Assembly (NCBI RefSeq): GCF_029392075.1
Contig: NZ_CP113929.1
Coordinates: 1,984,001-2,048,000 of the forward strand
From: Bifidobacterium sp. ESL0704
GTDB lineage: Bacteria; Actinomycetota; Actinomycetes; Actinomycetales; Bifidobacteriaceae
DNA: 64,000 nucleotides
Direction of reading: 5' to 3'
Positions 19,344 through 33,376 of this stretch are shown here, piece after piece (position 1 is the first letter of the stretch; the number at the start of each line of letters is the position of its first letter). The notes beneath the pieces were generated by a model. That model searched no databases. It saw nothing but the letters and a program-made list of their open reading frames with translations, and was not told where the DNA came from. The translations under genes and the position numbers were made by a program.

Positions 19344-22123
19344 GCGGCACCAATCCTATACGCAATGCTTTCAATGCGGCAAGCCGGTCGAAAACCCCCG
19401 ATCGGACTTCCCTTCCCGATTTCACCGGCACCACCGGCACATGGGCGAGCACGACCCGGGCACCGATCGCGCTGACCGCCACCGGCAACGGCCAACGTCA
19501 GATATTCGTCACCGTTCATCGTCCTTGGACCACCGCCTCCATCGGCGCCCTGCTTGTCCTGGTCGCCGTGTGTCTCAATGCCGCCAATCTCATCGATGTC
19601 TACGGCAACATCCCGGTCTGGGCGATGGCGGCGGTCCCGGCAGCGGCACTTGGCGTGTTGATCGCCTTGGCCGGTGTCAATCCGGCGCTGAAGCTCTGGT
19701 GGCAAATCGTCTTTCTGACCCTTGCCCAGTTCCTCGTCGGCCCTGTCGTCGCACTCAACGGCACCACCATCGGCCATATCGTGCCGAGCCTGCAGACCTT
19801 GAGCCAAGGACTAACGCAGACCTTCGGCTCGTTCAAATATGTCATCGCCGTGGTCCCTCCGCTCGGAAGCGCCAACGGCAGCCTGATGGCTCTGTGGACG
19901 CTCAATCTGTGGACGGCGTTCCTCGCGGGCGTTTTCGCGGTTTCAGAAAGCCAGCGCATCAACCTCATCACCGTTTTCCCGCTGGCGTTGAACCTCGCGG
20001 TCAGCGCGCTGTTGGGAACCGCCTACGGCACGTTGCGCCCTGCTTGCGCGATCGTCGCCATGCTGGCGCTGGTCATCTGGCTGGCCTGGCGCTGGCAGTC
20101 GCTGGACATCCATCGTGCAATAAGCATGGCCATCATCATCCTTCTTGCCATCGCTCTCGCCTTCGGCGCTACCCTCATCGTCCCCCAGCACCGCCTCACC
20201 CTGCGCGACCGTTACAACCCGCCGCTCGACCCGCACCAATACACCAGTCCTTTAAGCGGCATGCGATCCTACGTCAAATACCACAAGAAGGAAACACTGC
20301 TTTCGGTTTCCGGGCTTCCTGCGGGCACGCCGGTGCGTCTTGCCGTCATGGACCGCTTCGACGGCAATGTCTGGAACCTTTCGGATTCCACCGACGCCAG
20401 CGATTCCTCCGATTACCGCAAGGTCGGCAGCGCCATCGCCAACACGACCCAGGGCGAACATTTCAAGGCCACCTTCACGATACGAAAAGGCTTCTCCGAA
20501 CAATGGCTGCCGTTGGCGGGTGATGCCTCGTCGATCAGTTTGAAAGGCCAGGATTTCTACTACAACACGGGAACCCATTCCGCCATCGTTGCCAATACCC
20601 CACTTGGCGGGCAGACCTACACCGAATCCGGCGTCATCGCCGATATGCCCACCCAACAGCAGATCACCCACGCCCAGGCCCAACGCATTACGCAACCAGA
20701 GGCGAAGGACATCCCCGACAGCGCCAGCAAACTTGCGCCGTCACTGACCGGCAAACAGTCCAGCGACGGCGCGACCGCACAGACGCTGGCCACCGCATTG
20801 AAGACCAAAGGCTGGTTCTCGCACGGCCTCGCCGGCGATTATCCTTCGCTGCCCGGCCACGGCAATTTCCGCATCGATTCCATGCTCGGCGGCACGGCGA
20901 TGGTCGGCGACAGCGAGCAGTATGCTTCGGCGATGGCGATGATGGCCCGGGAGCTGAACCTTCCCTCCCGCGTGGTGCTTGGTTTCATCCCGAAAGACAA
21001 GGACGGCAACATCTCCAAGTCCCGCACCTCGCACGGCAGGAACAGTGCTACACAGACCGATTTCACCGGCAACGACATCGAGGCCTGGGTCGAGATCAAC
21101 TTCAAGGATTACGGCTGGGTTCCTTTCTATCCCACACCGAAGGAAACCAAGACCCCGAACAAGAACCAAGATCTGACGCCGCCGAACCCGAAGACACTCG
21201 TCCGCCAGCCGCCGGTACCGCTCGTCGACCCTCTGCACGACCAGAACCAGGCCCGCGACCAGTCCTCGCTTGACGGTGCGGATGCAGGCGACAAGAACGG
21301 CAATGCCACACTGATGAAAATTCTCATGGTGGCGCAAAAGGTAGCCGTCTACGGCAGTCCGCTGTGGATCATCCTTATCCTCTGCGGGCTGATTCTGCTC
21401 ATCAAAGCCATCCAACTGGCCGTCATGGCCCGTCGGGGCAGTTCCACTCAGCGCATCGCCTCCGGCTGGAAGGCCATCGATATGCTCGCCGACCAGAGCG
21501 GTATCAAGACCTCCGGCACCCGCAGGCATCAGGCGGCCCAGATCGACGAGGCCCTGAAGGCCGCGCTGCAGGGCACGAATGCCACAAGTCCGGCGACGGC
21601 AGCCATCACGGACTCGACGTCGGGGCCGGCCACGACCCACAAGGAAAGCAAAGCCGCCCAAAAAGCAGCCAGGAAAGCAAACGGACCGAAAAAGAAGAAG
21701 ACCTCCAACGCACGCCCCATCGATCTCGAAGCGTTGAGACTGCTCTCGCGCGAGGCCGATTGGGTCGCCTTCTCCGGCAAGCAACCGGAAGAGGCCGCCA
21801 GTAAGGATTATTGGAAGCGGGTCAAGGCCATGCGCAAGGCAATCCTTGCCGATCAGCCCCGTATGCGCCGCCTGCGCACCCGGCTTTCGCTCAAGGGCGT
21901 CTTCCAAGTGCCGCACTTCAGTCTCCAGCGTTTCAAAAGGTCGGGTTCCGCCGGTTCGGCAGGTCCTACAGGTGCCGGCGCGGCAAATCCCAAAACAGGG
22001 AAAAGCGCGAAAAACAGCAGGAAAAAGCCTCGCAAAACCATGAAAAGCAATACAACGAAAGACAAGTCTATACTGACTAATGTGCATGCAAAACGCAAAT
22101 CCACCGCACGGAAAGGTCGTTGA
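19340..22123 (+). CDS. Transglutaminase-like membrane protein lacking the catalytic triad (PFNA cluster Tgm)
   Basis: This 927-residue protein has a TgpA-like layout. About seven N-terminal membrane helices (~55-290) are followed by an extracytoplasmic region, a transglutaminase-core fold at ~510-600, one more helix near 675 and a basic cytoplasmic tail. The core aligns well (SRVVLGFIP, AWVEINF, GWVPFYPTP), but the catalytic positions differ from the canonical Cys-His-Asp. DCEQF becomes GDSEQY (Ser525), the His before AW becomes Glu581, and the Asp before PT becomes Tyr597. It is therefore probably a pseudoenzyme or has changed chemistry. It starts within the DUF58 stop (ATGA overlap) and is followed 2 bp later by prpC. 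Confidence 0.87.
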   Translation: MSGTNPIRNAFNAASRSKTPDRTSLPDFTGTTGTWASTTRAPIALTATGNGQRQIFVTVHRPWTTASIGALLVLVAVCLNAANLIDVYGNIPVWAMAAVPAAALGVLIALAGVNPALKLWWQIVFLTLAQFLVGPVVALNGTTIGHIVPSLQTLSQGLTQTFGSFKYVIAVVPPLGSANGSLMALWTLNLWTAFLAGVFAVSESQRINLITVFPLALNLAVSALLGTAYGTLRPACAIVAMLALVIWLAWRWQSLDIHRAISMAIIILLAIALAFGATLIVPQHRLTLRDRYNPPLDPHQYTSPLSGMRSYVKYHKKETLLSVSGLPAGTPVRLAVMDRFDGNVWNLSDSTDASDSSDYRKVGSAIANTTQGEHFKATFTIRKGFSEQWLPLAGDASSISLKGQDFYYNTGTHSAIVANTPLGGQTYTESGVIADMPTQQQITHAQAQRITQPEAKDIPDSASKLAPSLTGKQSSDGATAQTLATALKTKGWFSHGLAGDYPSLPGHGNFRIDSMLGGTAMVGDSEQYASAMAMMARELNLPSRVVLGFIPKDKDGNISKSRTSHGRNSATQTDFTGNDIEAWVEINFKDYGWVPFYPTPKETKTPNKNQDLTPPNPKTLVRQPPVPLVDPLHDQNQARDQSSLDGADAGDKNGNATLMKILMVAQKVAVYGSPLWIILILCGLILLIKAIQLAVMARRGSSTQRIASGWKAIDMLADQSGIKTSGTRRHQAAQIDEALKAALQGTNATSPATAAITDSTSGPATTHKESKAAQKAARKANGPKKKKTSNARPIDLEALRLLSREADWVAFSGKQPEEAASKDYWKRVKAMRKAILADQPRMRRLRTRLSLKGVFQVPHFSLQRFKRSGSAGSAGPTGAGAANPKTGKSAKNSRKKPRKTMKSNTTKDKSILTNVHAKRKSTARKGR

Positions 22124-22125
22124 TA

Positions 22126-22983
22126 ATGTCTGATCATCCACACATTCGTGCGGCTATGGGTAGCGACATCGGCAGAAAGCGTCGCAACAACCAGGACACC
22201 GGAATCAATGAGCCCGGCGTCTACATGGTTTGCGACGGCATGGGCGGCGGTGTCGGCGGCGAACGTGCCAGCGCCCTGACCGCAGCGCACTTCAGGTCAG
22301 TCGCCAATGAACCGGTCAGGTCAAGGCACATCATCGAATCCGCACTGAATGCCTCCCAGCACGATGTCTGCGACCTGGGCCGGGAGCTGGGCGGTGTCGC
22401 CGGGACAACGGCCAACGGCATCATCCTCCCCTCCCGGCCCGGCAACAACGGCGACGAGCAGGCACCGCTATGGTATGTGATCAATGTCGGCGATTCCCGC
22501 ACCTATCATTTCGATATCGACACTGAGGGCCATGCCGTCGCCTCTTCGATCAGCCATGTCACCAAGGACCATTCCCAACGTCAACAGGCCATCGATACCG
22601 GGCTGATGTCTCCGCAAATGGCCAACGCGACCATTCCGCGCAACGTCATCACCCAGTGCATCGGCGCCCCGCAGGGCATCAGGCCGGATTTCTACGCGGT
22701 GGTGCCGACCGGTCGGTTCATCGTATGCTCCGACGGGCTGTATTCCGAGGTCTCGGACAAGAAAATCGCAGCGATCAGCCAGGCGAACCCCGACCCGCAA
22801 CTTGCCGTTGAAGCATTGATTCGTGCCGCTCTGCACGCCGGCGGAAGCGACAACATCACGATCATCGTCGTCGACGTGTGGCCCGGTACTCCATACGACG
22901 AGCCTTGGCACGCCAGCAAACTCGACAACGGAGAGGAACTGGAGACCATCGGAGACGTCACACTCGACAGTCTGCATACATAA
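22126..22983 (+). CDS. prpC: PP2C-family Ser/Thr protein phosphatase (PFNA cluster PrpC)
   Basis: This 285-residue cytoplasmic, metal-dependent phosphatase is the likely counterpart of the kinase at the head of the cluster. The metal-binding Asp motifs are present: SDIGRKRRNNQD (the usual NED is NQD here), VCDGMGGG, SDGLYSEVSD and GGSDNITIIVVD. No membrane segment is present. The ATG at 22126 is two bases after the transglutaminase-like stop, with GAAAGG upstream. It would dephosphorylate Pkb2 and its substrates, possibly the TVL-bearing MoxR tail and the FHA protein (inference). Confidence 0.92.
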   Translation: MSDHPHIRAAMGSDIGRKRRNNQDTGINEPGVYMVCDGMGGGVGGERASALTAAHFRSVANEPVRSRHIIESALNASQHDVCDLGRELGGVAGTTANGIILPSRPGNNGDEQAPLWYVINVGDSRTYHFDIDTEGHAVASSISHVTKDHSQRQQAIDTGLMSPQMANATIPRNVITQCIGAPQGIRPDFYAVVPTGRFIVCSDGLYSEVSDKKIAAISQANPDPQLAVEALIRAALHAGGSDNITIIVVDVWPGTPYDEPWHASKLDNGEELETIGDVTLDSLHT

Positions 22984-23145
22984 ATCGCGTCAATTTCCCG
23001 TTTCCGTTTCATCCGTGTAATGCCGGCGAGACATAACGGGAACCAACCGATATAATCGTTACGTTGGCTCATGCAATAGTAAATAATCGATACCCAAACG
23101 ATGAACGTCGAGCGATTCATCCAATAAGAAAGAGAAGTGAAGCAG

Positions 23146-23799
23146 ATGGTTGATTATGACACCGCCGTCGCCATTGTTCAGGATTCCGAAGCGGATCCGG
23201 TCATGCTGGCGAAAGTCGCTTACGAAAACCCCGATTTTGGTGCGAACGTGGCTGCAAACCCACGCGCCTATCCTGGGCTGAAGCGCTGGCTGGCACAGTT
23301 CGGCGATGACCGCGCCCGCGAAACCCTCAAGTCCATGGGCTTCGAGGTTCCCGATCAGGGTGTCGAGCCCCAAGAGGCGCAGACACAGCAGGCTACGGAA
23401 CAGGCATCAACACCTTATATCGCCGACCAGCAGACGGCAGCAGACGGCCAGTACACCACCATTGCCACTACTGCCAATCAGTACGCGACGCAACAGACGG
23501 CCACCACAGACGGCCAGTACACCGCTGCCACCACCAATCAGTACGCGGCGCAACAGCAATCGGCCACTTCCCAGAACTACAACCAGCAGATGCCCGTCGC
23601 CACGAACGCCTACGGCTACACCGCCGAGCAGGCACTGGACCCGAACACCGACCAGATGACCATCGCCAGCATCGCCCAGTATGCCCCCGAGCTGCGTCCA
23701 TGCCTCGCACGCAACCCCAACACCTACCCGGAGCTTCTGAACTGGCTGGCCCAGCTGCACGACCCGGCCATTGACGCAGCCCTTGCCACGCGGCAATAG
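23146..23799 (+). CDS. Variant leucine-rich-repeat protein with Gln/Thr-rich linker
   Basis: This 217-residue cytoplasmic protein is built from two similar helical modules, at about 15-60 (ANPRAYPGLKRWLAQFG) and 170-217 (RNPNTYPELLNWLAQLHD). These match the variant leucine-rich-repeat domain often found in bifidobacterial proteins. The ~100 residues between are Gln/Thr/Ala-rich with near-repeats (ADGQYTT, TDGQYTA). GAAAGAGAAG precedes the ATG at 23146; an in-frame GTG 9 nt earlier would leave no room for it. It follows prpC by 162 bp and is convergent with the FHA gene. A role as adaptor in the same signalling module is inferred only from position. Confidence 0.75.
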   Translation: MVDYDTAVAIVQDSEADPVMLAKVAYENPDFGANVAANPRAYPGLKRWLAQFGDDRARETLKSMGFEVPDQGVEPQEAQTQQATEQASTPYIADQQTAADGQYTTIATTANQYATQQTATTDGQYTAATTNQYAAQQQSATSQNYNQQMPVATNAYGYTAEQALDPNTDQMTIASIAQYAPELRPCLARNPNTYPELLNWLAQLHDPAIDAALATRQ

Positions 23800-23933
23800 G
23801 CACAGTCGCAACAGCGCCAATATCGCCGTTATTATCGGCTGATGAGCTGGCTTGGTTGTCACGAGCCGATCGGCCTCGCCTGCGATAACCGAATCGGCTC
23901 ATCACCGCTATAGCGTAAAACATATAGCGTAAA

Positions 23934-23979
23934 AACATGTCCCGCTATCTTGCCTTTTGGCCGGATAGCGGGACATGTT
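23934..23979 (-). terminator. Strong hairpin terminator of the FHA gene
   Basis: Perfect 16-bp arms (AACATGTCCCGCTATC at 23934-23949, its complement at 23964-23979) enclose a 14-nt loop. On the minus strand the stem runs into TTTTT. The T-tract orientation favours the FHA gene, but the stem could also stop plus-strand transcripts from the repeat protein gene. Confidence 0.8.
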
Positions 23980-24034
23980 GTTACTGGATGTCTCTTCACT
24001 TTCAGAGACCTGTTTCATGCTGCCAGGGCACAAA

Positions 24035-24643
24035 TCATCCTTTGTCTTCGGTGAGCTTGAAGAACTGGTCGCCGATACGCAACGTCACCGGAGCCGAAAG
24101 CTGAACCGGGCTGTTCTTGACTTGCTGCTCGTGGTCGCCAGCGATGATATACGTGCCGTTGAGTGAACCATAGTCCTCAAGCCACAACGTGCCGTCCTTG
24201 TCATAGCTGATGGCCGCATGGTTGCGTGAAACCGTGCGCGTCGGATCGGCGAGCCTGATGGACATCGCGCCTTCAGGCACAGTGGCCGAAACATTGCGGC
24301 CGAGCAGGGCGCTCTTGTCAAGCAGGATATCCTGACCGGTGGCGTCGTTGTGCAGCCGATAGCGTTTCTTGGGCTTTTCGGACATGAACGCGGCGGATAA
24401 CACCGTGCCGTCCCAGTCCTCGATATCGCCATCGCTGTTGGTCTGCGGGGCGGCCGAAGTCCAGGAACTGTCCACAGCAGGCTTCTGTGTCCCCATAGCC
24501 CCGTCCACTAGCGACTGTGGAGTACGGGCCGTTTCTGAATCCCGTGCGAGTTCATCGGCCACGGTCTGGTTTGCGGATACAACTGTGGTGTCATCATCAT
24601 ACCAACCGAGCTCTGGTGCCGGTGGAAAAGGCAAAGTACTCAT
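24035..24643 (-). CDS. FHA domain protein
   Basis: This 202-residue cytoplasmic protein has an acidic, disordered N-terminus and a C-terminal FHA domain (~95-198). The signature residues are LLGRN, TVSRNHAAI and DYGSLNGTY. FHA domains bind phosphothreonine peptides. The N-terminus holds two TV-type motifs, DDDTTVVS and DWDGTVLS, that resemble the repeated TVL motif of the MoxR protein. They also recall the GarA/OdhI logic, where phosphorylation of an N-terminal Thr lets the domain bind its own tail. It sits next to the kinase/phosphatase cluster on the opposite strand. TAATAT ends 6 nt before the ATG, with no Shine-Dalgarno sequence (leaderless type). Confidence 0.9.
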   Translation of the reverse strand: MSTLPFPPAPELGWYDDDTTVVSANQTVADELARDSETARTPQSLVDGAMGTQKPAVDSSWTSAAPQTNSDGDIEDWDGTVLSAAFMSEKPKKRYRLHNDATGQDILLDKSALLGRNVSATVPEGAMSIRLADPTRTVSRNHAAISYDKDGTLWLEDYGSLNGTYIIAGDHEQQVKNSPVQLSAPVTLRIGDQFFKLTEDKG

Positions 24644-24649
24644 GGTTTC

Positions 24650-24655
24650 ATATTA
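24650..24655 (-). promoter_or_regulatory. Candidate -10 box (TAATAT) for leaderless FHA gene
   Basis: TAATAT on the minus strand is separated from the ATG by exactly 6 nt. It is close to the -10 consensus and no ribosome binding site is present. Confidence 0.5.
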
Positions 24656-25137
24656 CATCAGAACCGCAACATTACCGGCAAGGTTTCCTTGGAAGCGCGG
24701 TTTCTTTAACGCTCAGCAGACTTGCACCTTTACCGCTCATTCAATATATACAGATGGCGCTAAATCAATGATCAACAAGATGATGATGGATGGCATTGTC
24801 TGCTTCAGATACGCCAGAGACGGCAATGATGTGCTTGGCCGGCAATGCTTCAACGACTCGCTTGGCCTTGGCTTCTATCCGGGTCATACCGTAAGCAGAA
24901 CGGTCGCCGATGGTTTGCATCCCTGACACAAAATCATCATCGAGGTTTGCCGACAGCCATGGCAGCTGCGGTCATCGCTTGAATGACGATCATGCTCAAT
25001 GCCCTTTATTCCGGCTCACAGGCTGCAACAAGTCCGATCTTTTTAAGACAAGCTCGGCCGTATATGAAAATGTCTTGTTCCCCTACCGACTTGCAACAAT
25101 GGCAAGCGGTAAAAGAACAAGACATTTTTAAACGACC
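24656..25137. other. Non-coding gap between rpoC and the FHA gene, with a long inverted repeat
   Basis: No convincing gene is seen in this ~480 bp; frames here have no family features or good start sites. It contains an inverted repeat AAAATGTCTTGTTC (25067-25080) and its complement (25115-25128), with perfect 14-bp arms and a 34-nt loop. It lies just beyond the rpoC terminator hairpin. It may be a second terminator or belong to a small RNA. Confidence 0.45.
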
Positions 25138-25171
25138 TGTCGGGAAAGCCGGTCACCGAACTTTCCCGACA
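25138..25171 (-). terminator. rpoC downstream hairpin
   Basis: TGTCGGGAAAG (25138-25148) pairs with CTTTCCCGACA (25161-25171) over 11 bp with a 12-nt loop, starting about 10 bp past the rpoC stop. The downstream minus-strand sequence has only a short T-run. It is the probable end of the rpoBC transcript. Confidence 0.65.
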
Positions 25172-25181
25172 TCGATATCAA

Positions 25182-28100
25182 TCAGACCTGTGAAGCCGAA
25201 TCGTCCGAACCGTTCGTGCCGAAATCGGTGTCGCCGTTCAGGTCGCTGGCTCCGCCCTGATCGTTGAGGAAGTCATCGGGATTGAAATCATCGCCGAGCT
25301 TCAGATCGCCGAAGTCGATATTGGAGAAGTCCATATCGTCCATGCCGCCGTCGCCGAACTCGGAGGACGCGTCCCCACCCAAGCCGAAGTTCGGGTAGAT
25401 GGTGTCGCGGATGGCCTTGTCGGGCTCGACCGTCGCGTTGCGATAACGCGCCAGGCCGGTGCCGGCAGGGATGAGCTTGCCGATGATGACGTTCTCCTTC
25501 AAGCCCTTGAGCTCGTCGGACTTCTGCTCCAGCGCGGCCTCCGTAAGCACGCGGGTGGTCTCCTGGAACGAAGCGGCGGAAAGCCAGGAATCGGTGGCCA
25601 GCGAGGCCTTGGTGATGCCGAGCATCTCGGGACGGCCGGCAGCGGGCTTGCCGCCCTCCTTGACCGCCTGCATGTTGGCGTCACGGAACTTCGCCTGATC
25701 GACCAGCTGTCCGGGCAGCAGATTGGTGGTGCCTGAATCGATCACCGTGATGCGGCGAAGCATCTGGTGGACGATGACCTCGAGGTGCTTGTCGTGAATA
25801 TCCACGCCCTGGGAGCGGTACACATCGTGCACGCCCTCGACGATACTGACCTGAGCCGCACGGGGGCCGAGGATGCGAAGGATCTTCTTCGGGTCGACGG
25901 AGCCTTCGATCAGCTGGGTGCCGACCTCGACGTGGTCGCCGTCCTTGACCAGCAGCGGAGCGCGACGGGTCACCGGGTAGGTGATCGGCTCGATGCTGGT
26001 ATCGTCCGGGGTCAGCGTAACCGTACGGCCGTGGTCGGAATCCTCGACCTTGACGGTGCCCGGGTACTCCGTGATCGGCGCCTCGCCCTTAGGCGTACGC
26101 GCCTCGAAAAGCTCGGTGACACGGGGAAGACCCTGGGTGATGTCGGAAGCGGAAGCGACACCGCCGGAGTGGAAGGAACGAAGCGTGAGCTGCGTACCAG
26201 GCTCGCCGATGGACTGTGCCGCGACGACGCCGACGGCCTCGCCGACATCCACCAGGCGATTGGTGGCCAGCGACCAGCCGTAGCACTTCGCGCATACGCC
26301 GCGCTTGGACTCGCAGGTCAAAACGCTGCGCGCCTTGACCTCTTCGACACCGTGGGCGACCATATCGCGCAACACGTCCATGCTCATGGCGTCTCCACGC
26401 TTGTAGAGCACGGTCTTGCCGTCCTTGGGATCGATGACGTCATCGGCCAACAGACGCGAATACGGGCCACCATCGGCGGCCTTAACGAGTACGAGATTAC
26501 CGTCTTCGTCGCGGTCGGCGATCTTGATCGGCAGTCCGCGCTTGGTGCCGCAATCCTCTTCGCGTACGATGACCTCCTGAGCCACGTCGACGAGACGACG
26601 GGTGAGGTAGCCGGATTCCGCGGTACGAAGTGCGGTATCGGCCAGACCCTTGCGGGCGCCGTGCTGGGAGATGAAGTACTCCAAGACGGACAGGCCTTCG
26701 CGGTAGTTGGACTTGACCGGGCGGGAGATGATCTCGCCCTTCGGGTTCGCCACAAGTCCACGCATACCGGAGATCTGGCGGATCTGCATCCAGTTGCCTC
26801 GGGCTCCGGACTGGACCATGATGTTGACGTTGTTGTCGTCCTTGAAGTTGTCACGCATGGCGTCCGCGACCTTGTCGGTGCATTCGGTCCACAGGTTGAT
26901 GAGCTCCTGACGGCGTTCCTCTTCGGTCAACAGACCCATGTCGTACTGGTCGTTGACCTTGTCGGCCTGGCCTTCGTAGTCATGGATGATCGAAAGACGC
27001 TCCGGCGGCTCGACGATATCGGAGAAGGACATGGTGACGCCCGACCAAGGGGCGCGGGTGAAGCCGAGATCCTTCAGGGCATCCAGCGTCGCGGCCACCT
27101 GGGCGGTGGAGTAACGCGTGGCGATGTCGTCGACGATCGTGGAGAGCTTGCCCTTGGCGACCTGCTCGTTGATGAACGGGTAGTCGACAGGCAGGGTCTG
27201 GTTGAACTTCAAGCGGCCGTAGGAAGTGGCGAAGAGGACGGTTCCGTCCTTGAAACGCTCTTCCTTAACCACGTCGGGGCTGCCTGGCTCGGGGTCAACG
27301 ACCTTGAGCTCGGCCGGCTCCCAATCCTTGGGAAGCACGAAGTCCTCGGGCAGGCGCACGAGCACCTTGGCCTGCACGTCGACATCATGACGGTCGACGG
27401 CCATGCGCAGTTCCTCGGGAGAACCGAGCACGCGGCCCTGTCCCTTGGCGCCGTCCACGACGGTGGAGAGGAAGTAGAGACCCAGAATCATATCCTGAGA
27501 AGGCATCGTGACGGTGTGGCCGTCCGCCGGCTTCAGGATGTTGTCGGAAGCCATCATCAAAGAACGGGCCTCGGCCTGCGCCTCGACGCTCAGCGGCAGG
27601 TGGACTGCCATCTGGTCGCCATCGAAGTCCGCGTTGAACGCGGCGCAAGCGAGCGGCGGCAGGTGGATGGCCTTGCCCTCGACCAGAATCGGTTCGAAGG
27701 CCTGGATGCCGAGCCTGTGCAGGGTAGGCGCACGGTTGAGGAGCACCGGATGCTCGCTGATGACGTCTTCAAGCACATCCCAGACGGATGAATCCTGACG
27801 GTCGACCAGACGCTTCGCGCTCTTCATGTTCTGCGCGTAGTTCTGGTCCACGAGCTTCTTGATGACGAAGGGCTTGAAGAGCTCCAGGGCCATCGGCTTG
27901 GGCAGACCGCACTGGTGCATGCGCAGCGACGGACCGACGACGATCACGGAACGGCCGGAATAATCGACACGCTTGCCCAGCAGGTTCTGACGGAAACGGC
28001 CCTGCTTGCCCTTGAGCATGTCGCTCAGGGACTTCAGCGGACGGTTGGAAGCGCCGGTGACCGGCCGTCCTCGACGGCCGTTGTCGAACAGGGAGTCGAC

Positions 28101-29234
28101 GGCTTCCTGCAGCATGCGCTTCTCGTTGTTGAGCATGATCTCGGGGGCGCCGAGCTCGATGAGCCTCTTCAAACGGTTGTTGCGGTTGATCACGCGGCGA
28201 TAGAGGTCGTTCAAGTCGGAGGTGGCGAAACGGCCGCCGTCGAGCTGCACCATCGGGCGCAGATCCGGAGGGATGACCGGGATGGCCTCAAGCACCATCG
28301 CCTCGGGCTTGTTGTCCGTAGTAAGGAAGGCGTTGACGACCTTCAGGCGCTTCAGGGCACGGGCCTTGCGCTGGCCGGAGCCGGTGTCGATCTCTTCACG
28401 AAGCTGCTTGGCGGCACCTTCGAGGTCAAAGTCACGCAAACGCTTCTGAATGGCTTCGGCACCCATGGAGCCTTCGAAATAGTCGCCGTAGCGGTCGCAC
28501 ATTTCCTGCCACAGGTCGACGTCGCCTTCCATGTCGCCGGGCTTCAAGGTCTTGAAGCGGTCGAACACGGCGGCGAGACGCTGGGCTTGATCGTCGTAAC
28601 GCTGGCGAATGGCCGCCATCTCACGCTCGGCGGAGTTGCGCATCTTGGATTTGGCGCTGCCCTTGGCTTCGCCGCTCGCCTCGAGCTCGGCCATATCAGC
28701 CTCAAGCTTCTTGGCGCGTTCCTCGATCTCGTTGTCGCGGCGCTTGGAAAGCTGCGCGATCTCGGTGTCGAATTCGTCCTGCAGATCCGGCAGATCCTGC
28801 TGGCGCTGCGCCTCATCGACGCTCGTGACCATATAGGCCGCGAAGTAGATGACCTTCTCCAGATCCTTCGGCGCGATGTCGAGCAAATAGCCCAAGCGGC
28901 TCGGCACACCCTTGAAGAACCAGATGTGGGTGACCGGCGCGGCCAGCTCGATGTGGCCCATGCGCTCACGGCGGACGCGGGATTTGGTGACCTCCACGCC
29001 GCAGCGTTCGCAGACGATGCCCTTGAAACGCACGCGCTTGTATTTGCCGCAGGCGCACTCCCAGTCGCGGGTCGGTCCGAAGATCTGCTCTCCGAACAGG
29101 CCGTCCTTCTCGGGCTTCAAAGTTCTATAGTTGATGGTTTCCGGCTTCTTGACTTCGCCGTAGCTCCACTTGTGGATGTCCTCGGTAGTGGCGAGTCCGA
29201 TCCTCAGTTTGTCAAATGCGTTGACGTCCAGCAC
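25182..29234 (-). CDS. rpoC: DNA-directed RNA polymerase subunit beta'
   Basis: This is the 1350-residue largest subunit of RNA polymerase. It shows the N-terminal zinc site ([20 protein letters not shown]), the active-site NADFDGD with its three catalytic aspartates, and the second zinc-binding cysteine group ([13 protein letters not shown]). The GTG at 29234 ([14 protein letters not shown]) is chosen because AGGA lies 7 nt upstream and homologues start there; an in-frame TTG 30 nt earlier has no such support. The C-terminal tail is acidic ([12 protein letters not shown] and after). It is co-transcribed with rpoB, 118 bp upstream. Confidence 0.98.
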   Translation of the reverse strand: MLDVNAFDKLRIGLATTEDIHKWSYGEVKKPETINYRTLKPEKDGLFGEQIFGPTRDWECACGKYKRVRFKGIVCERCGVEVTKSRVRRERMGHIELAAPVTHIWFFKGVPSRLGYLLDIAPKDLEKVIYFAAYMVTSVDEAQRQQDLPDLQDEFDTEIAQLSKRRDNEIEERAKKLEADMAELEASGEAKGSAKSKMRNSAEREMAAIRQRYDDQAQRLAAVFDRFKTLKPGDMEGDVDLWQEMCDRYGDYFEGSMGAEAIQKRLRDFDLEGAAKQLREEIDTGSGQRKARALKRLKVVNAFLTTDNKPEAMVLEAIPVIPPDLRPMVQLDGGRFATSDLNDLYRRVINRNNRLKRLIELGAPEIMLNNEKRMLQEAVDSLFDNGRRGRPVTGASNRPLKSLSDMLKGKQGRFRQNLLGKRVDYSGRSVIVVGPSLRMHQCGLPKPMALELFKPFVIKKLVDQNYAQNMKSAKRLVDRQDSSVWDVLEDVISEHPVLLNRAPTLHRLGIQAFEPILVEGKAIHLPPLACAAFNADFDGDQMAVHLPLSVEAQAEARSLMMASDNILKPADGHTVTMPSQDMILGLYFLSTVVDGAKGQGRVLGSPEELRMAVDRHDVDVQAKVLVRLPEDFVLPKDWEPAELKVVDPEPGSPDVVKEERFKDGTVLFATSYGRLKFNQTLPVDYPFINEQVAKGKLSTIVDDIATRYSTAQVAATLDALKDLGFTRAPWSGVTMSFSDIVEPPERLSIIHDYEGQADKVNDQYDMGLLTEEERRQELINLWTECTDKVADAMRDNFKDDNNVNIMVQSGARGNWMQIRQISGMRGLVANPKGEIISRPVKSNYREGLSVLEYFISQHGARKGLADTALRTAESGYLTRRLVDVAQEVIVREEDCGTKRGLPIKIADRDEDGNLVLVKAADGGPYSRLLADDVIDPKDGKTVLYKRGDAMSMDVLRDMVAHGVEEVKARSVLTCESKRGVCAKCYGWSLATNRLVDVGEAVGVVAAQSIGEPGTQLTLRSFHSGGVASASDITQGLPRVTELFEARTPKGEAPITEYPGTVKVEDSDHGRTVTLTPDDTSIEPITYPVTRRAPLLVKDGDHVEVGTQLIEGSVDPKKILRILGPRAAQVSIVEGVHDVYRSQGVDIHDKHLEVIVHQMLRRITVIDSGTTNLLPGQLVDQAKFRDANMQAVKEGGKPAAGRPEMLGITKASLATDSWLSAASFQETTRVLTEAALEQKSDELKGLKENVIIGKLIPAGTGLARYRNATVEPDKAIRDTIYPNFGLGGDASSEFGDGGMDDMDFSNIDFGDLKLGDDFNPDDFLNDQGGASDLNGDTDFGTNGSDDSASQV

Positions 29235-29289
29235 TATGTTGTCCTGTCTTCCAATTGATAACAATCACGATTATTTTTCTCCGGCTTGC

Positions 29290-29322
29290 CGTGGCTTGGC
29301 GCTTTTCGTTCGTCAAGCCACG
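29290..29322 (-). promoter_or_regulatory. Hairpin between rpoB and rpoC
   Basis: CGTGGCTTG (29290-29298) and CAAGCCACG (29314-29322) form 9-bp arms with a 15-nt loop in the rpoB-rpoC spacer. No T-tract follows. It is more likely a processing or stability element than a full terminator. Confidence 0.4.
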
Positions 29323-29352
29323 CTCTTAAAGCCGTTGGTTGAAGCGTTGCCT

Positions 29353-32919
<3,567 letters not shown>

Positions 32920-33376
32920 TGGACGTTCCTTATCGCTCGCTTGATCTTTGTCTATTCTTTTACGAGGAAACGCACCGCAAACGGCTACACTACGCGGGCG
33001 CTTCATCGTTAGAGCATGCCCGCAATATGACACACCTTATGCAAAGTATCTATTATACACGGCGAGGAGACCAGATAACCGGCATATGGGGCAGTGGATT
33101 CTTGGGACCGCATCAGAACGAAGCTCGACAATCCGACGTCGACCACTTCGCCGAACACGCCCCGAGCAATCGAATCCCGACCATCGACCGTCGTAAGCGC
33201 AGACGCGGTGCCGAACCCCGAAGACGGTACGCGGATCTTTTTGTATACAACCTATACATATAATCCCTATATGATAAAGCGATGGTGCACAGTACGGCAG
33301 TCTTGGCAACTTCACATATCATAGTATGATTAGATTTAATATCGGATTACAATTCTAGATTGCATCGGAAGAGCTC
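32920..33376. other. Divergent control region of rpoB and the NDH-2-like gene
   Basis: This 457-bp gap has no supported gene. It carries an AT-rich stretch at about 33240-33275 with the 10-bp palindrome TTGTATACAA (33241-33250) and a TATAAT box at 33259-33264 on the plus strand. That box is a candidate -10 for the flavoprotein gene. The rpoB leader is long (over 200 nt likely), but I recognise no riboswitch. Confidence 0.4.

Noticed and set aside
32920..33033. N-terminal extension of RpoB to an ATG at 33033
   Set aside because: The extra residues lack homology and a ribosome binding site, while TTG at 32919 has AAGGA at 7 nt.
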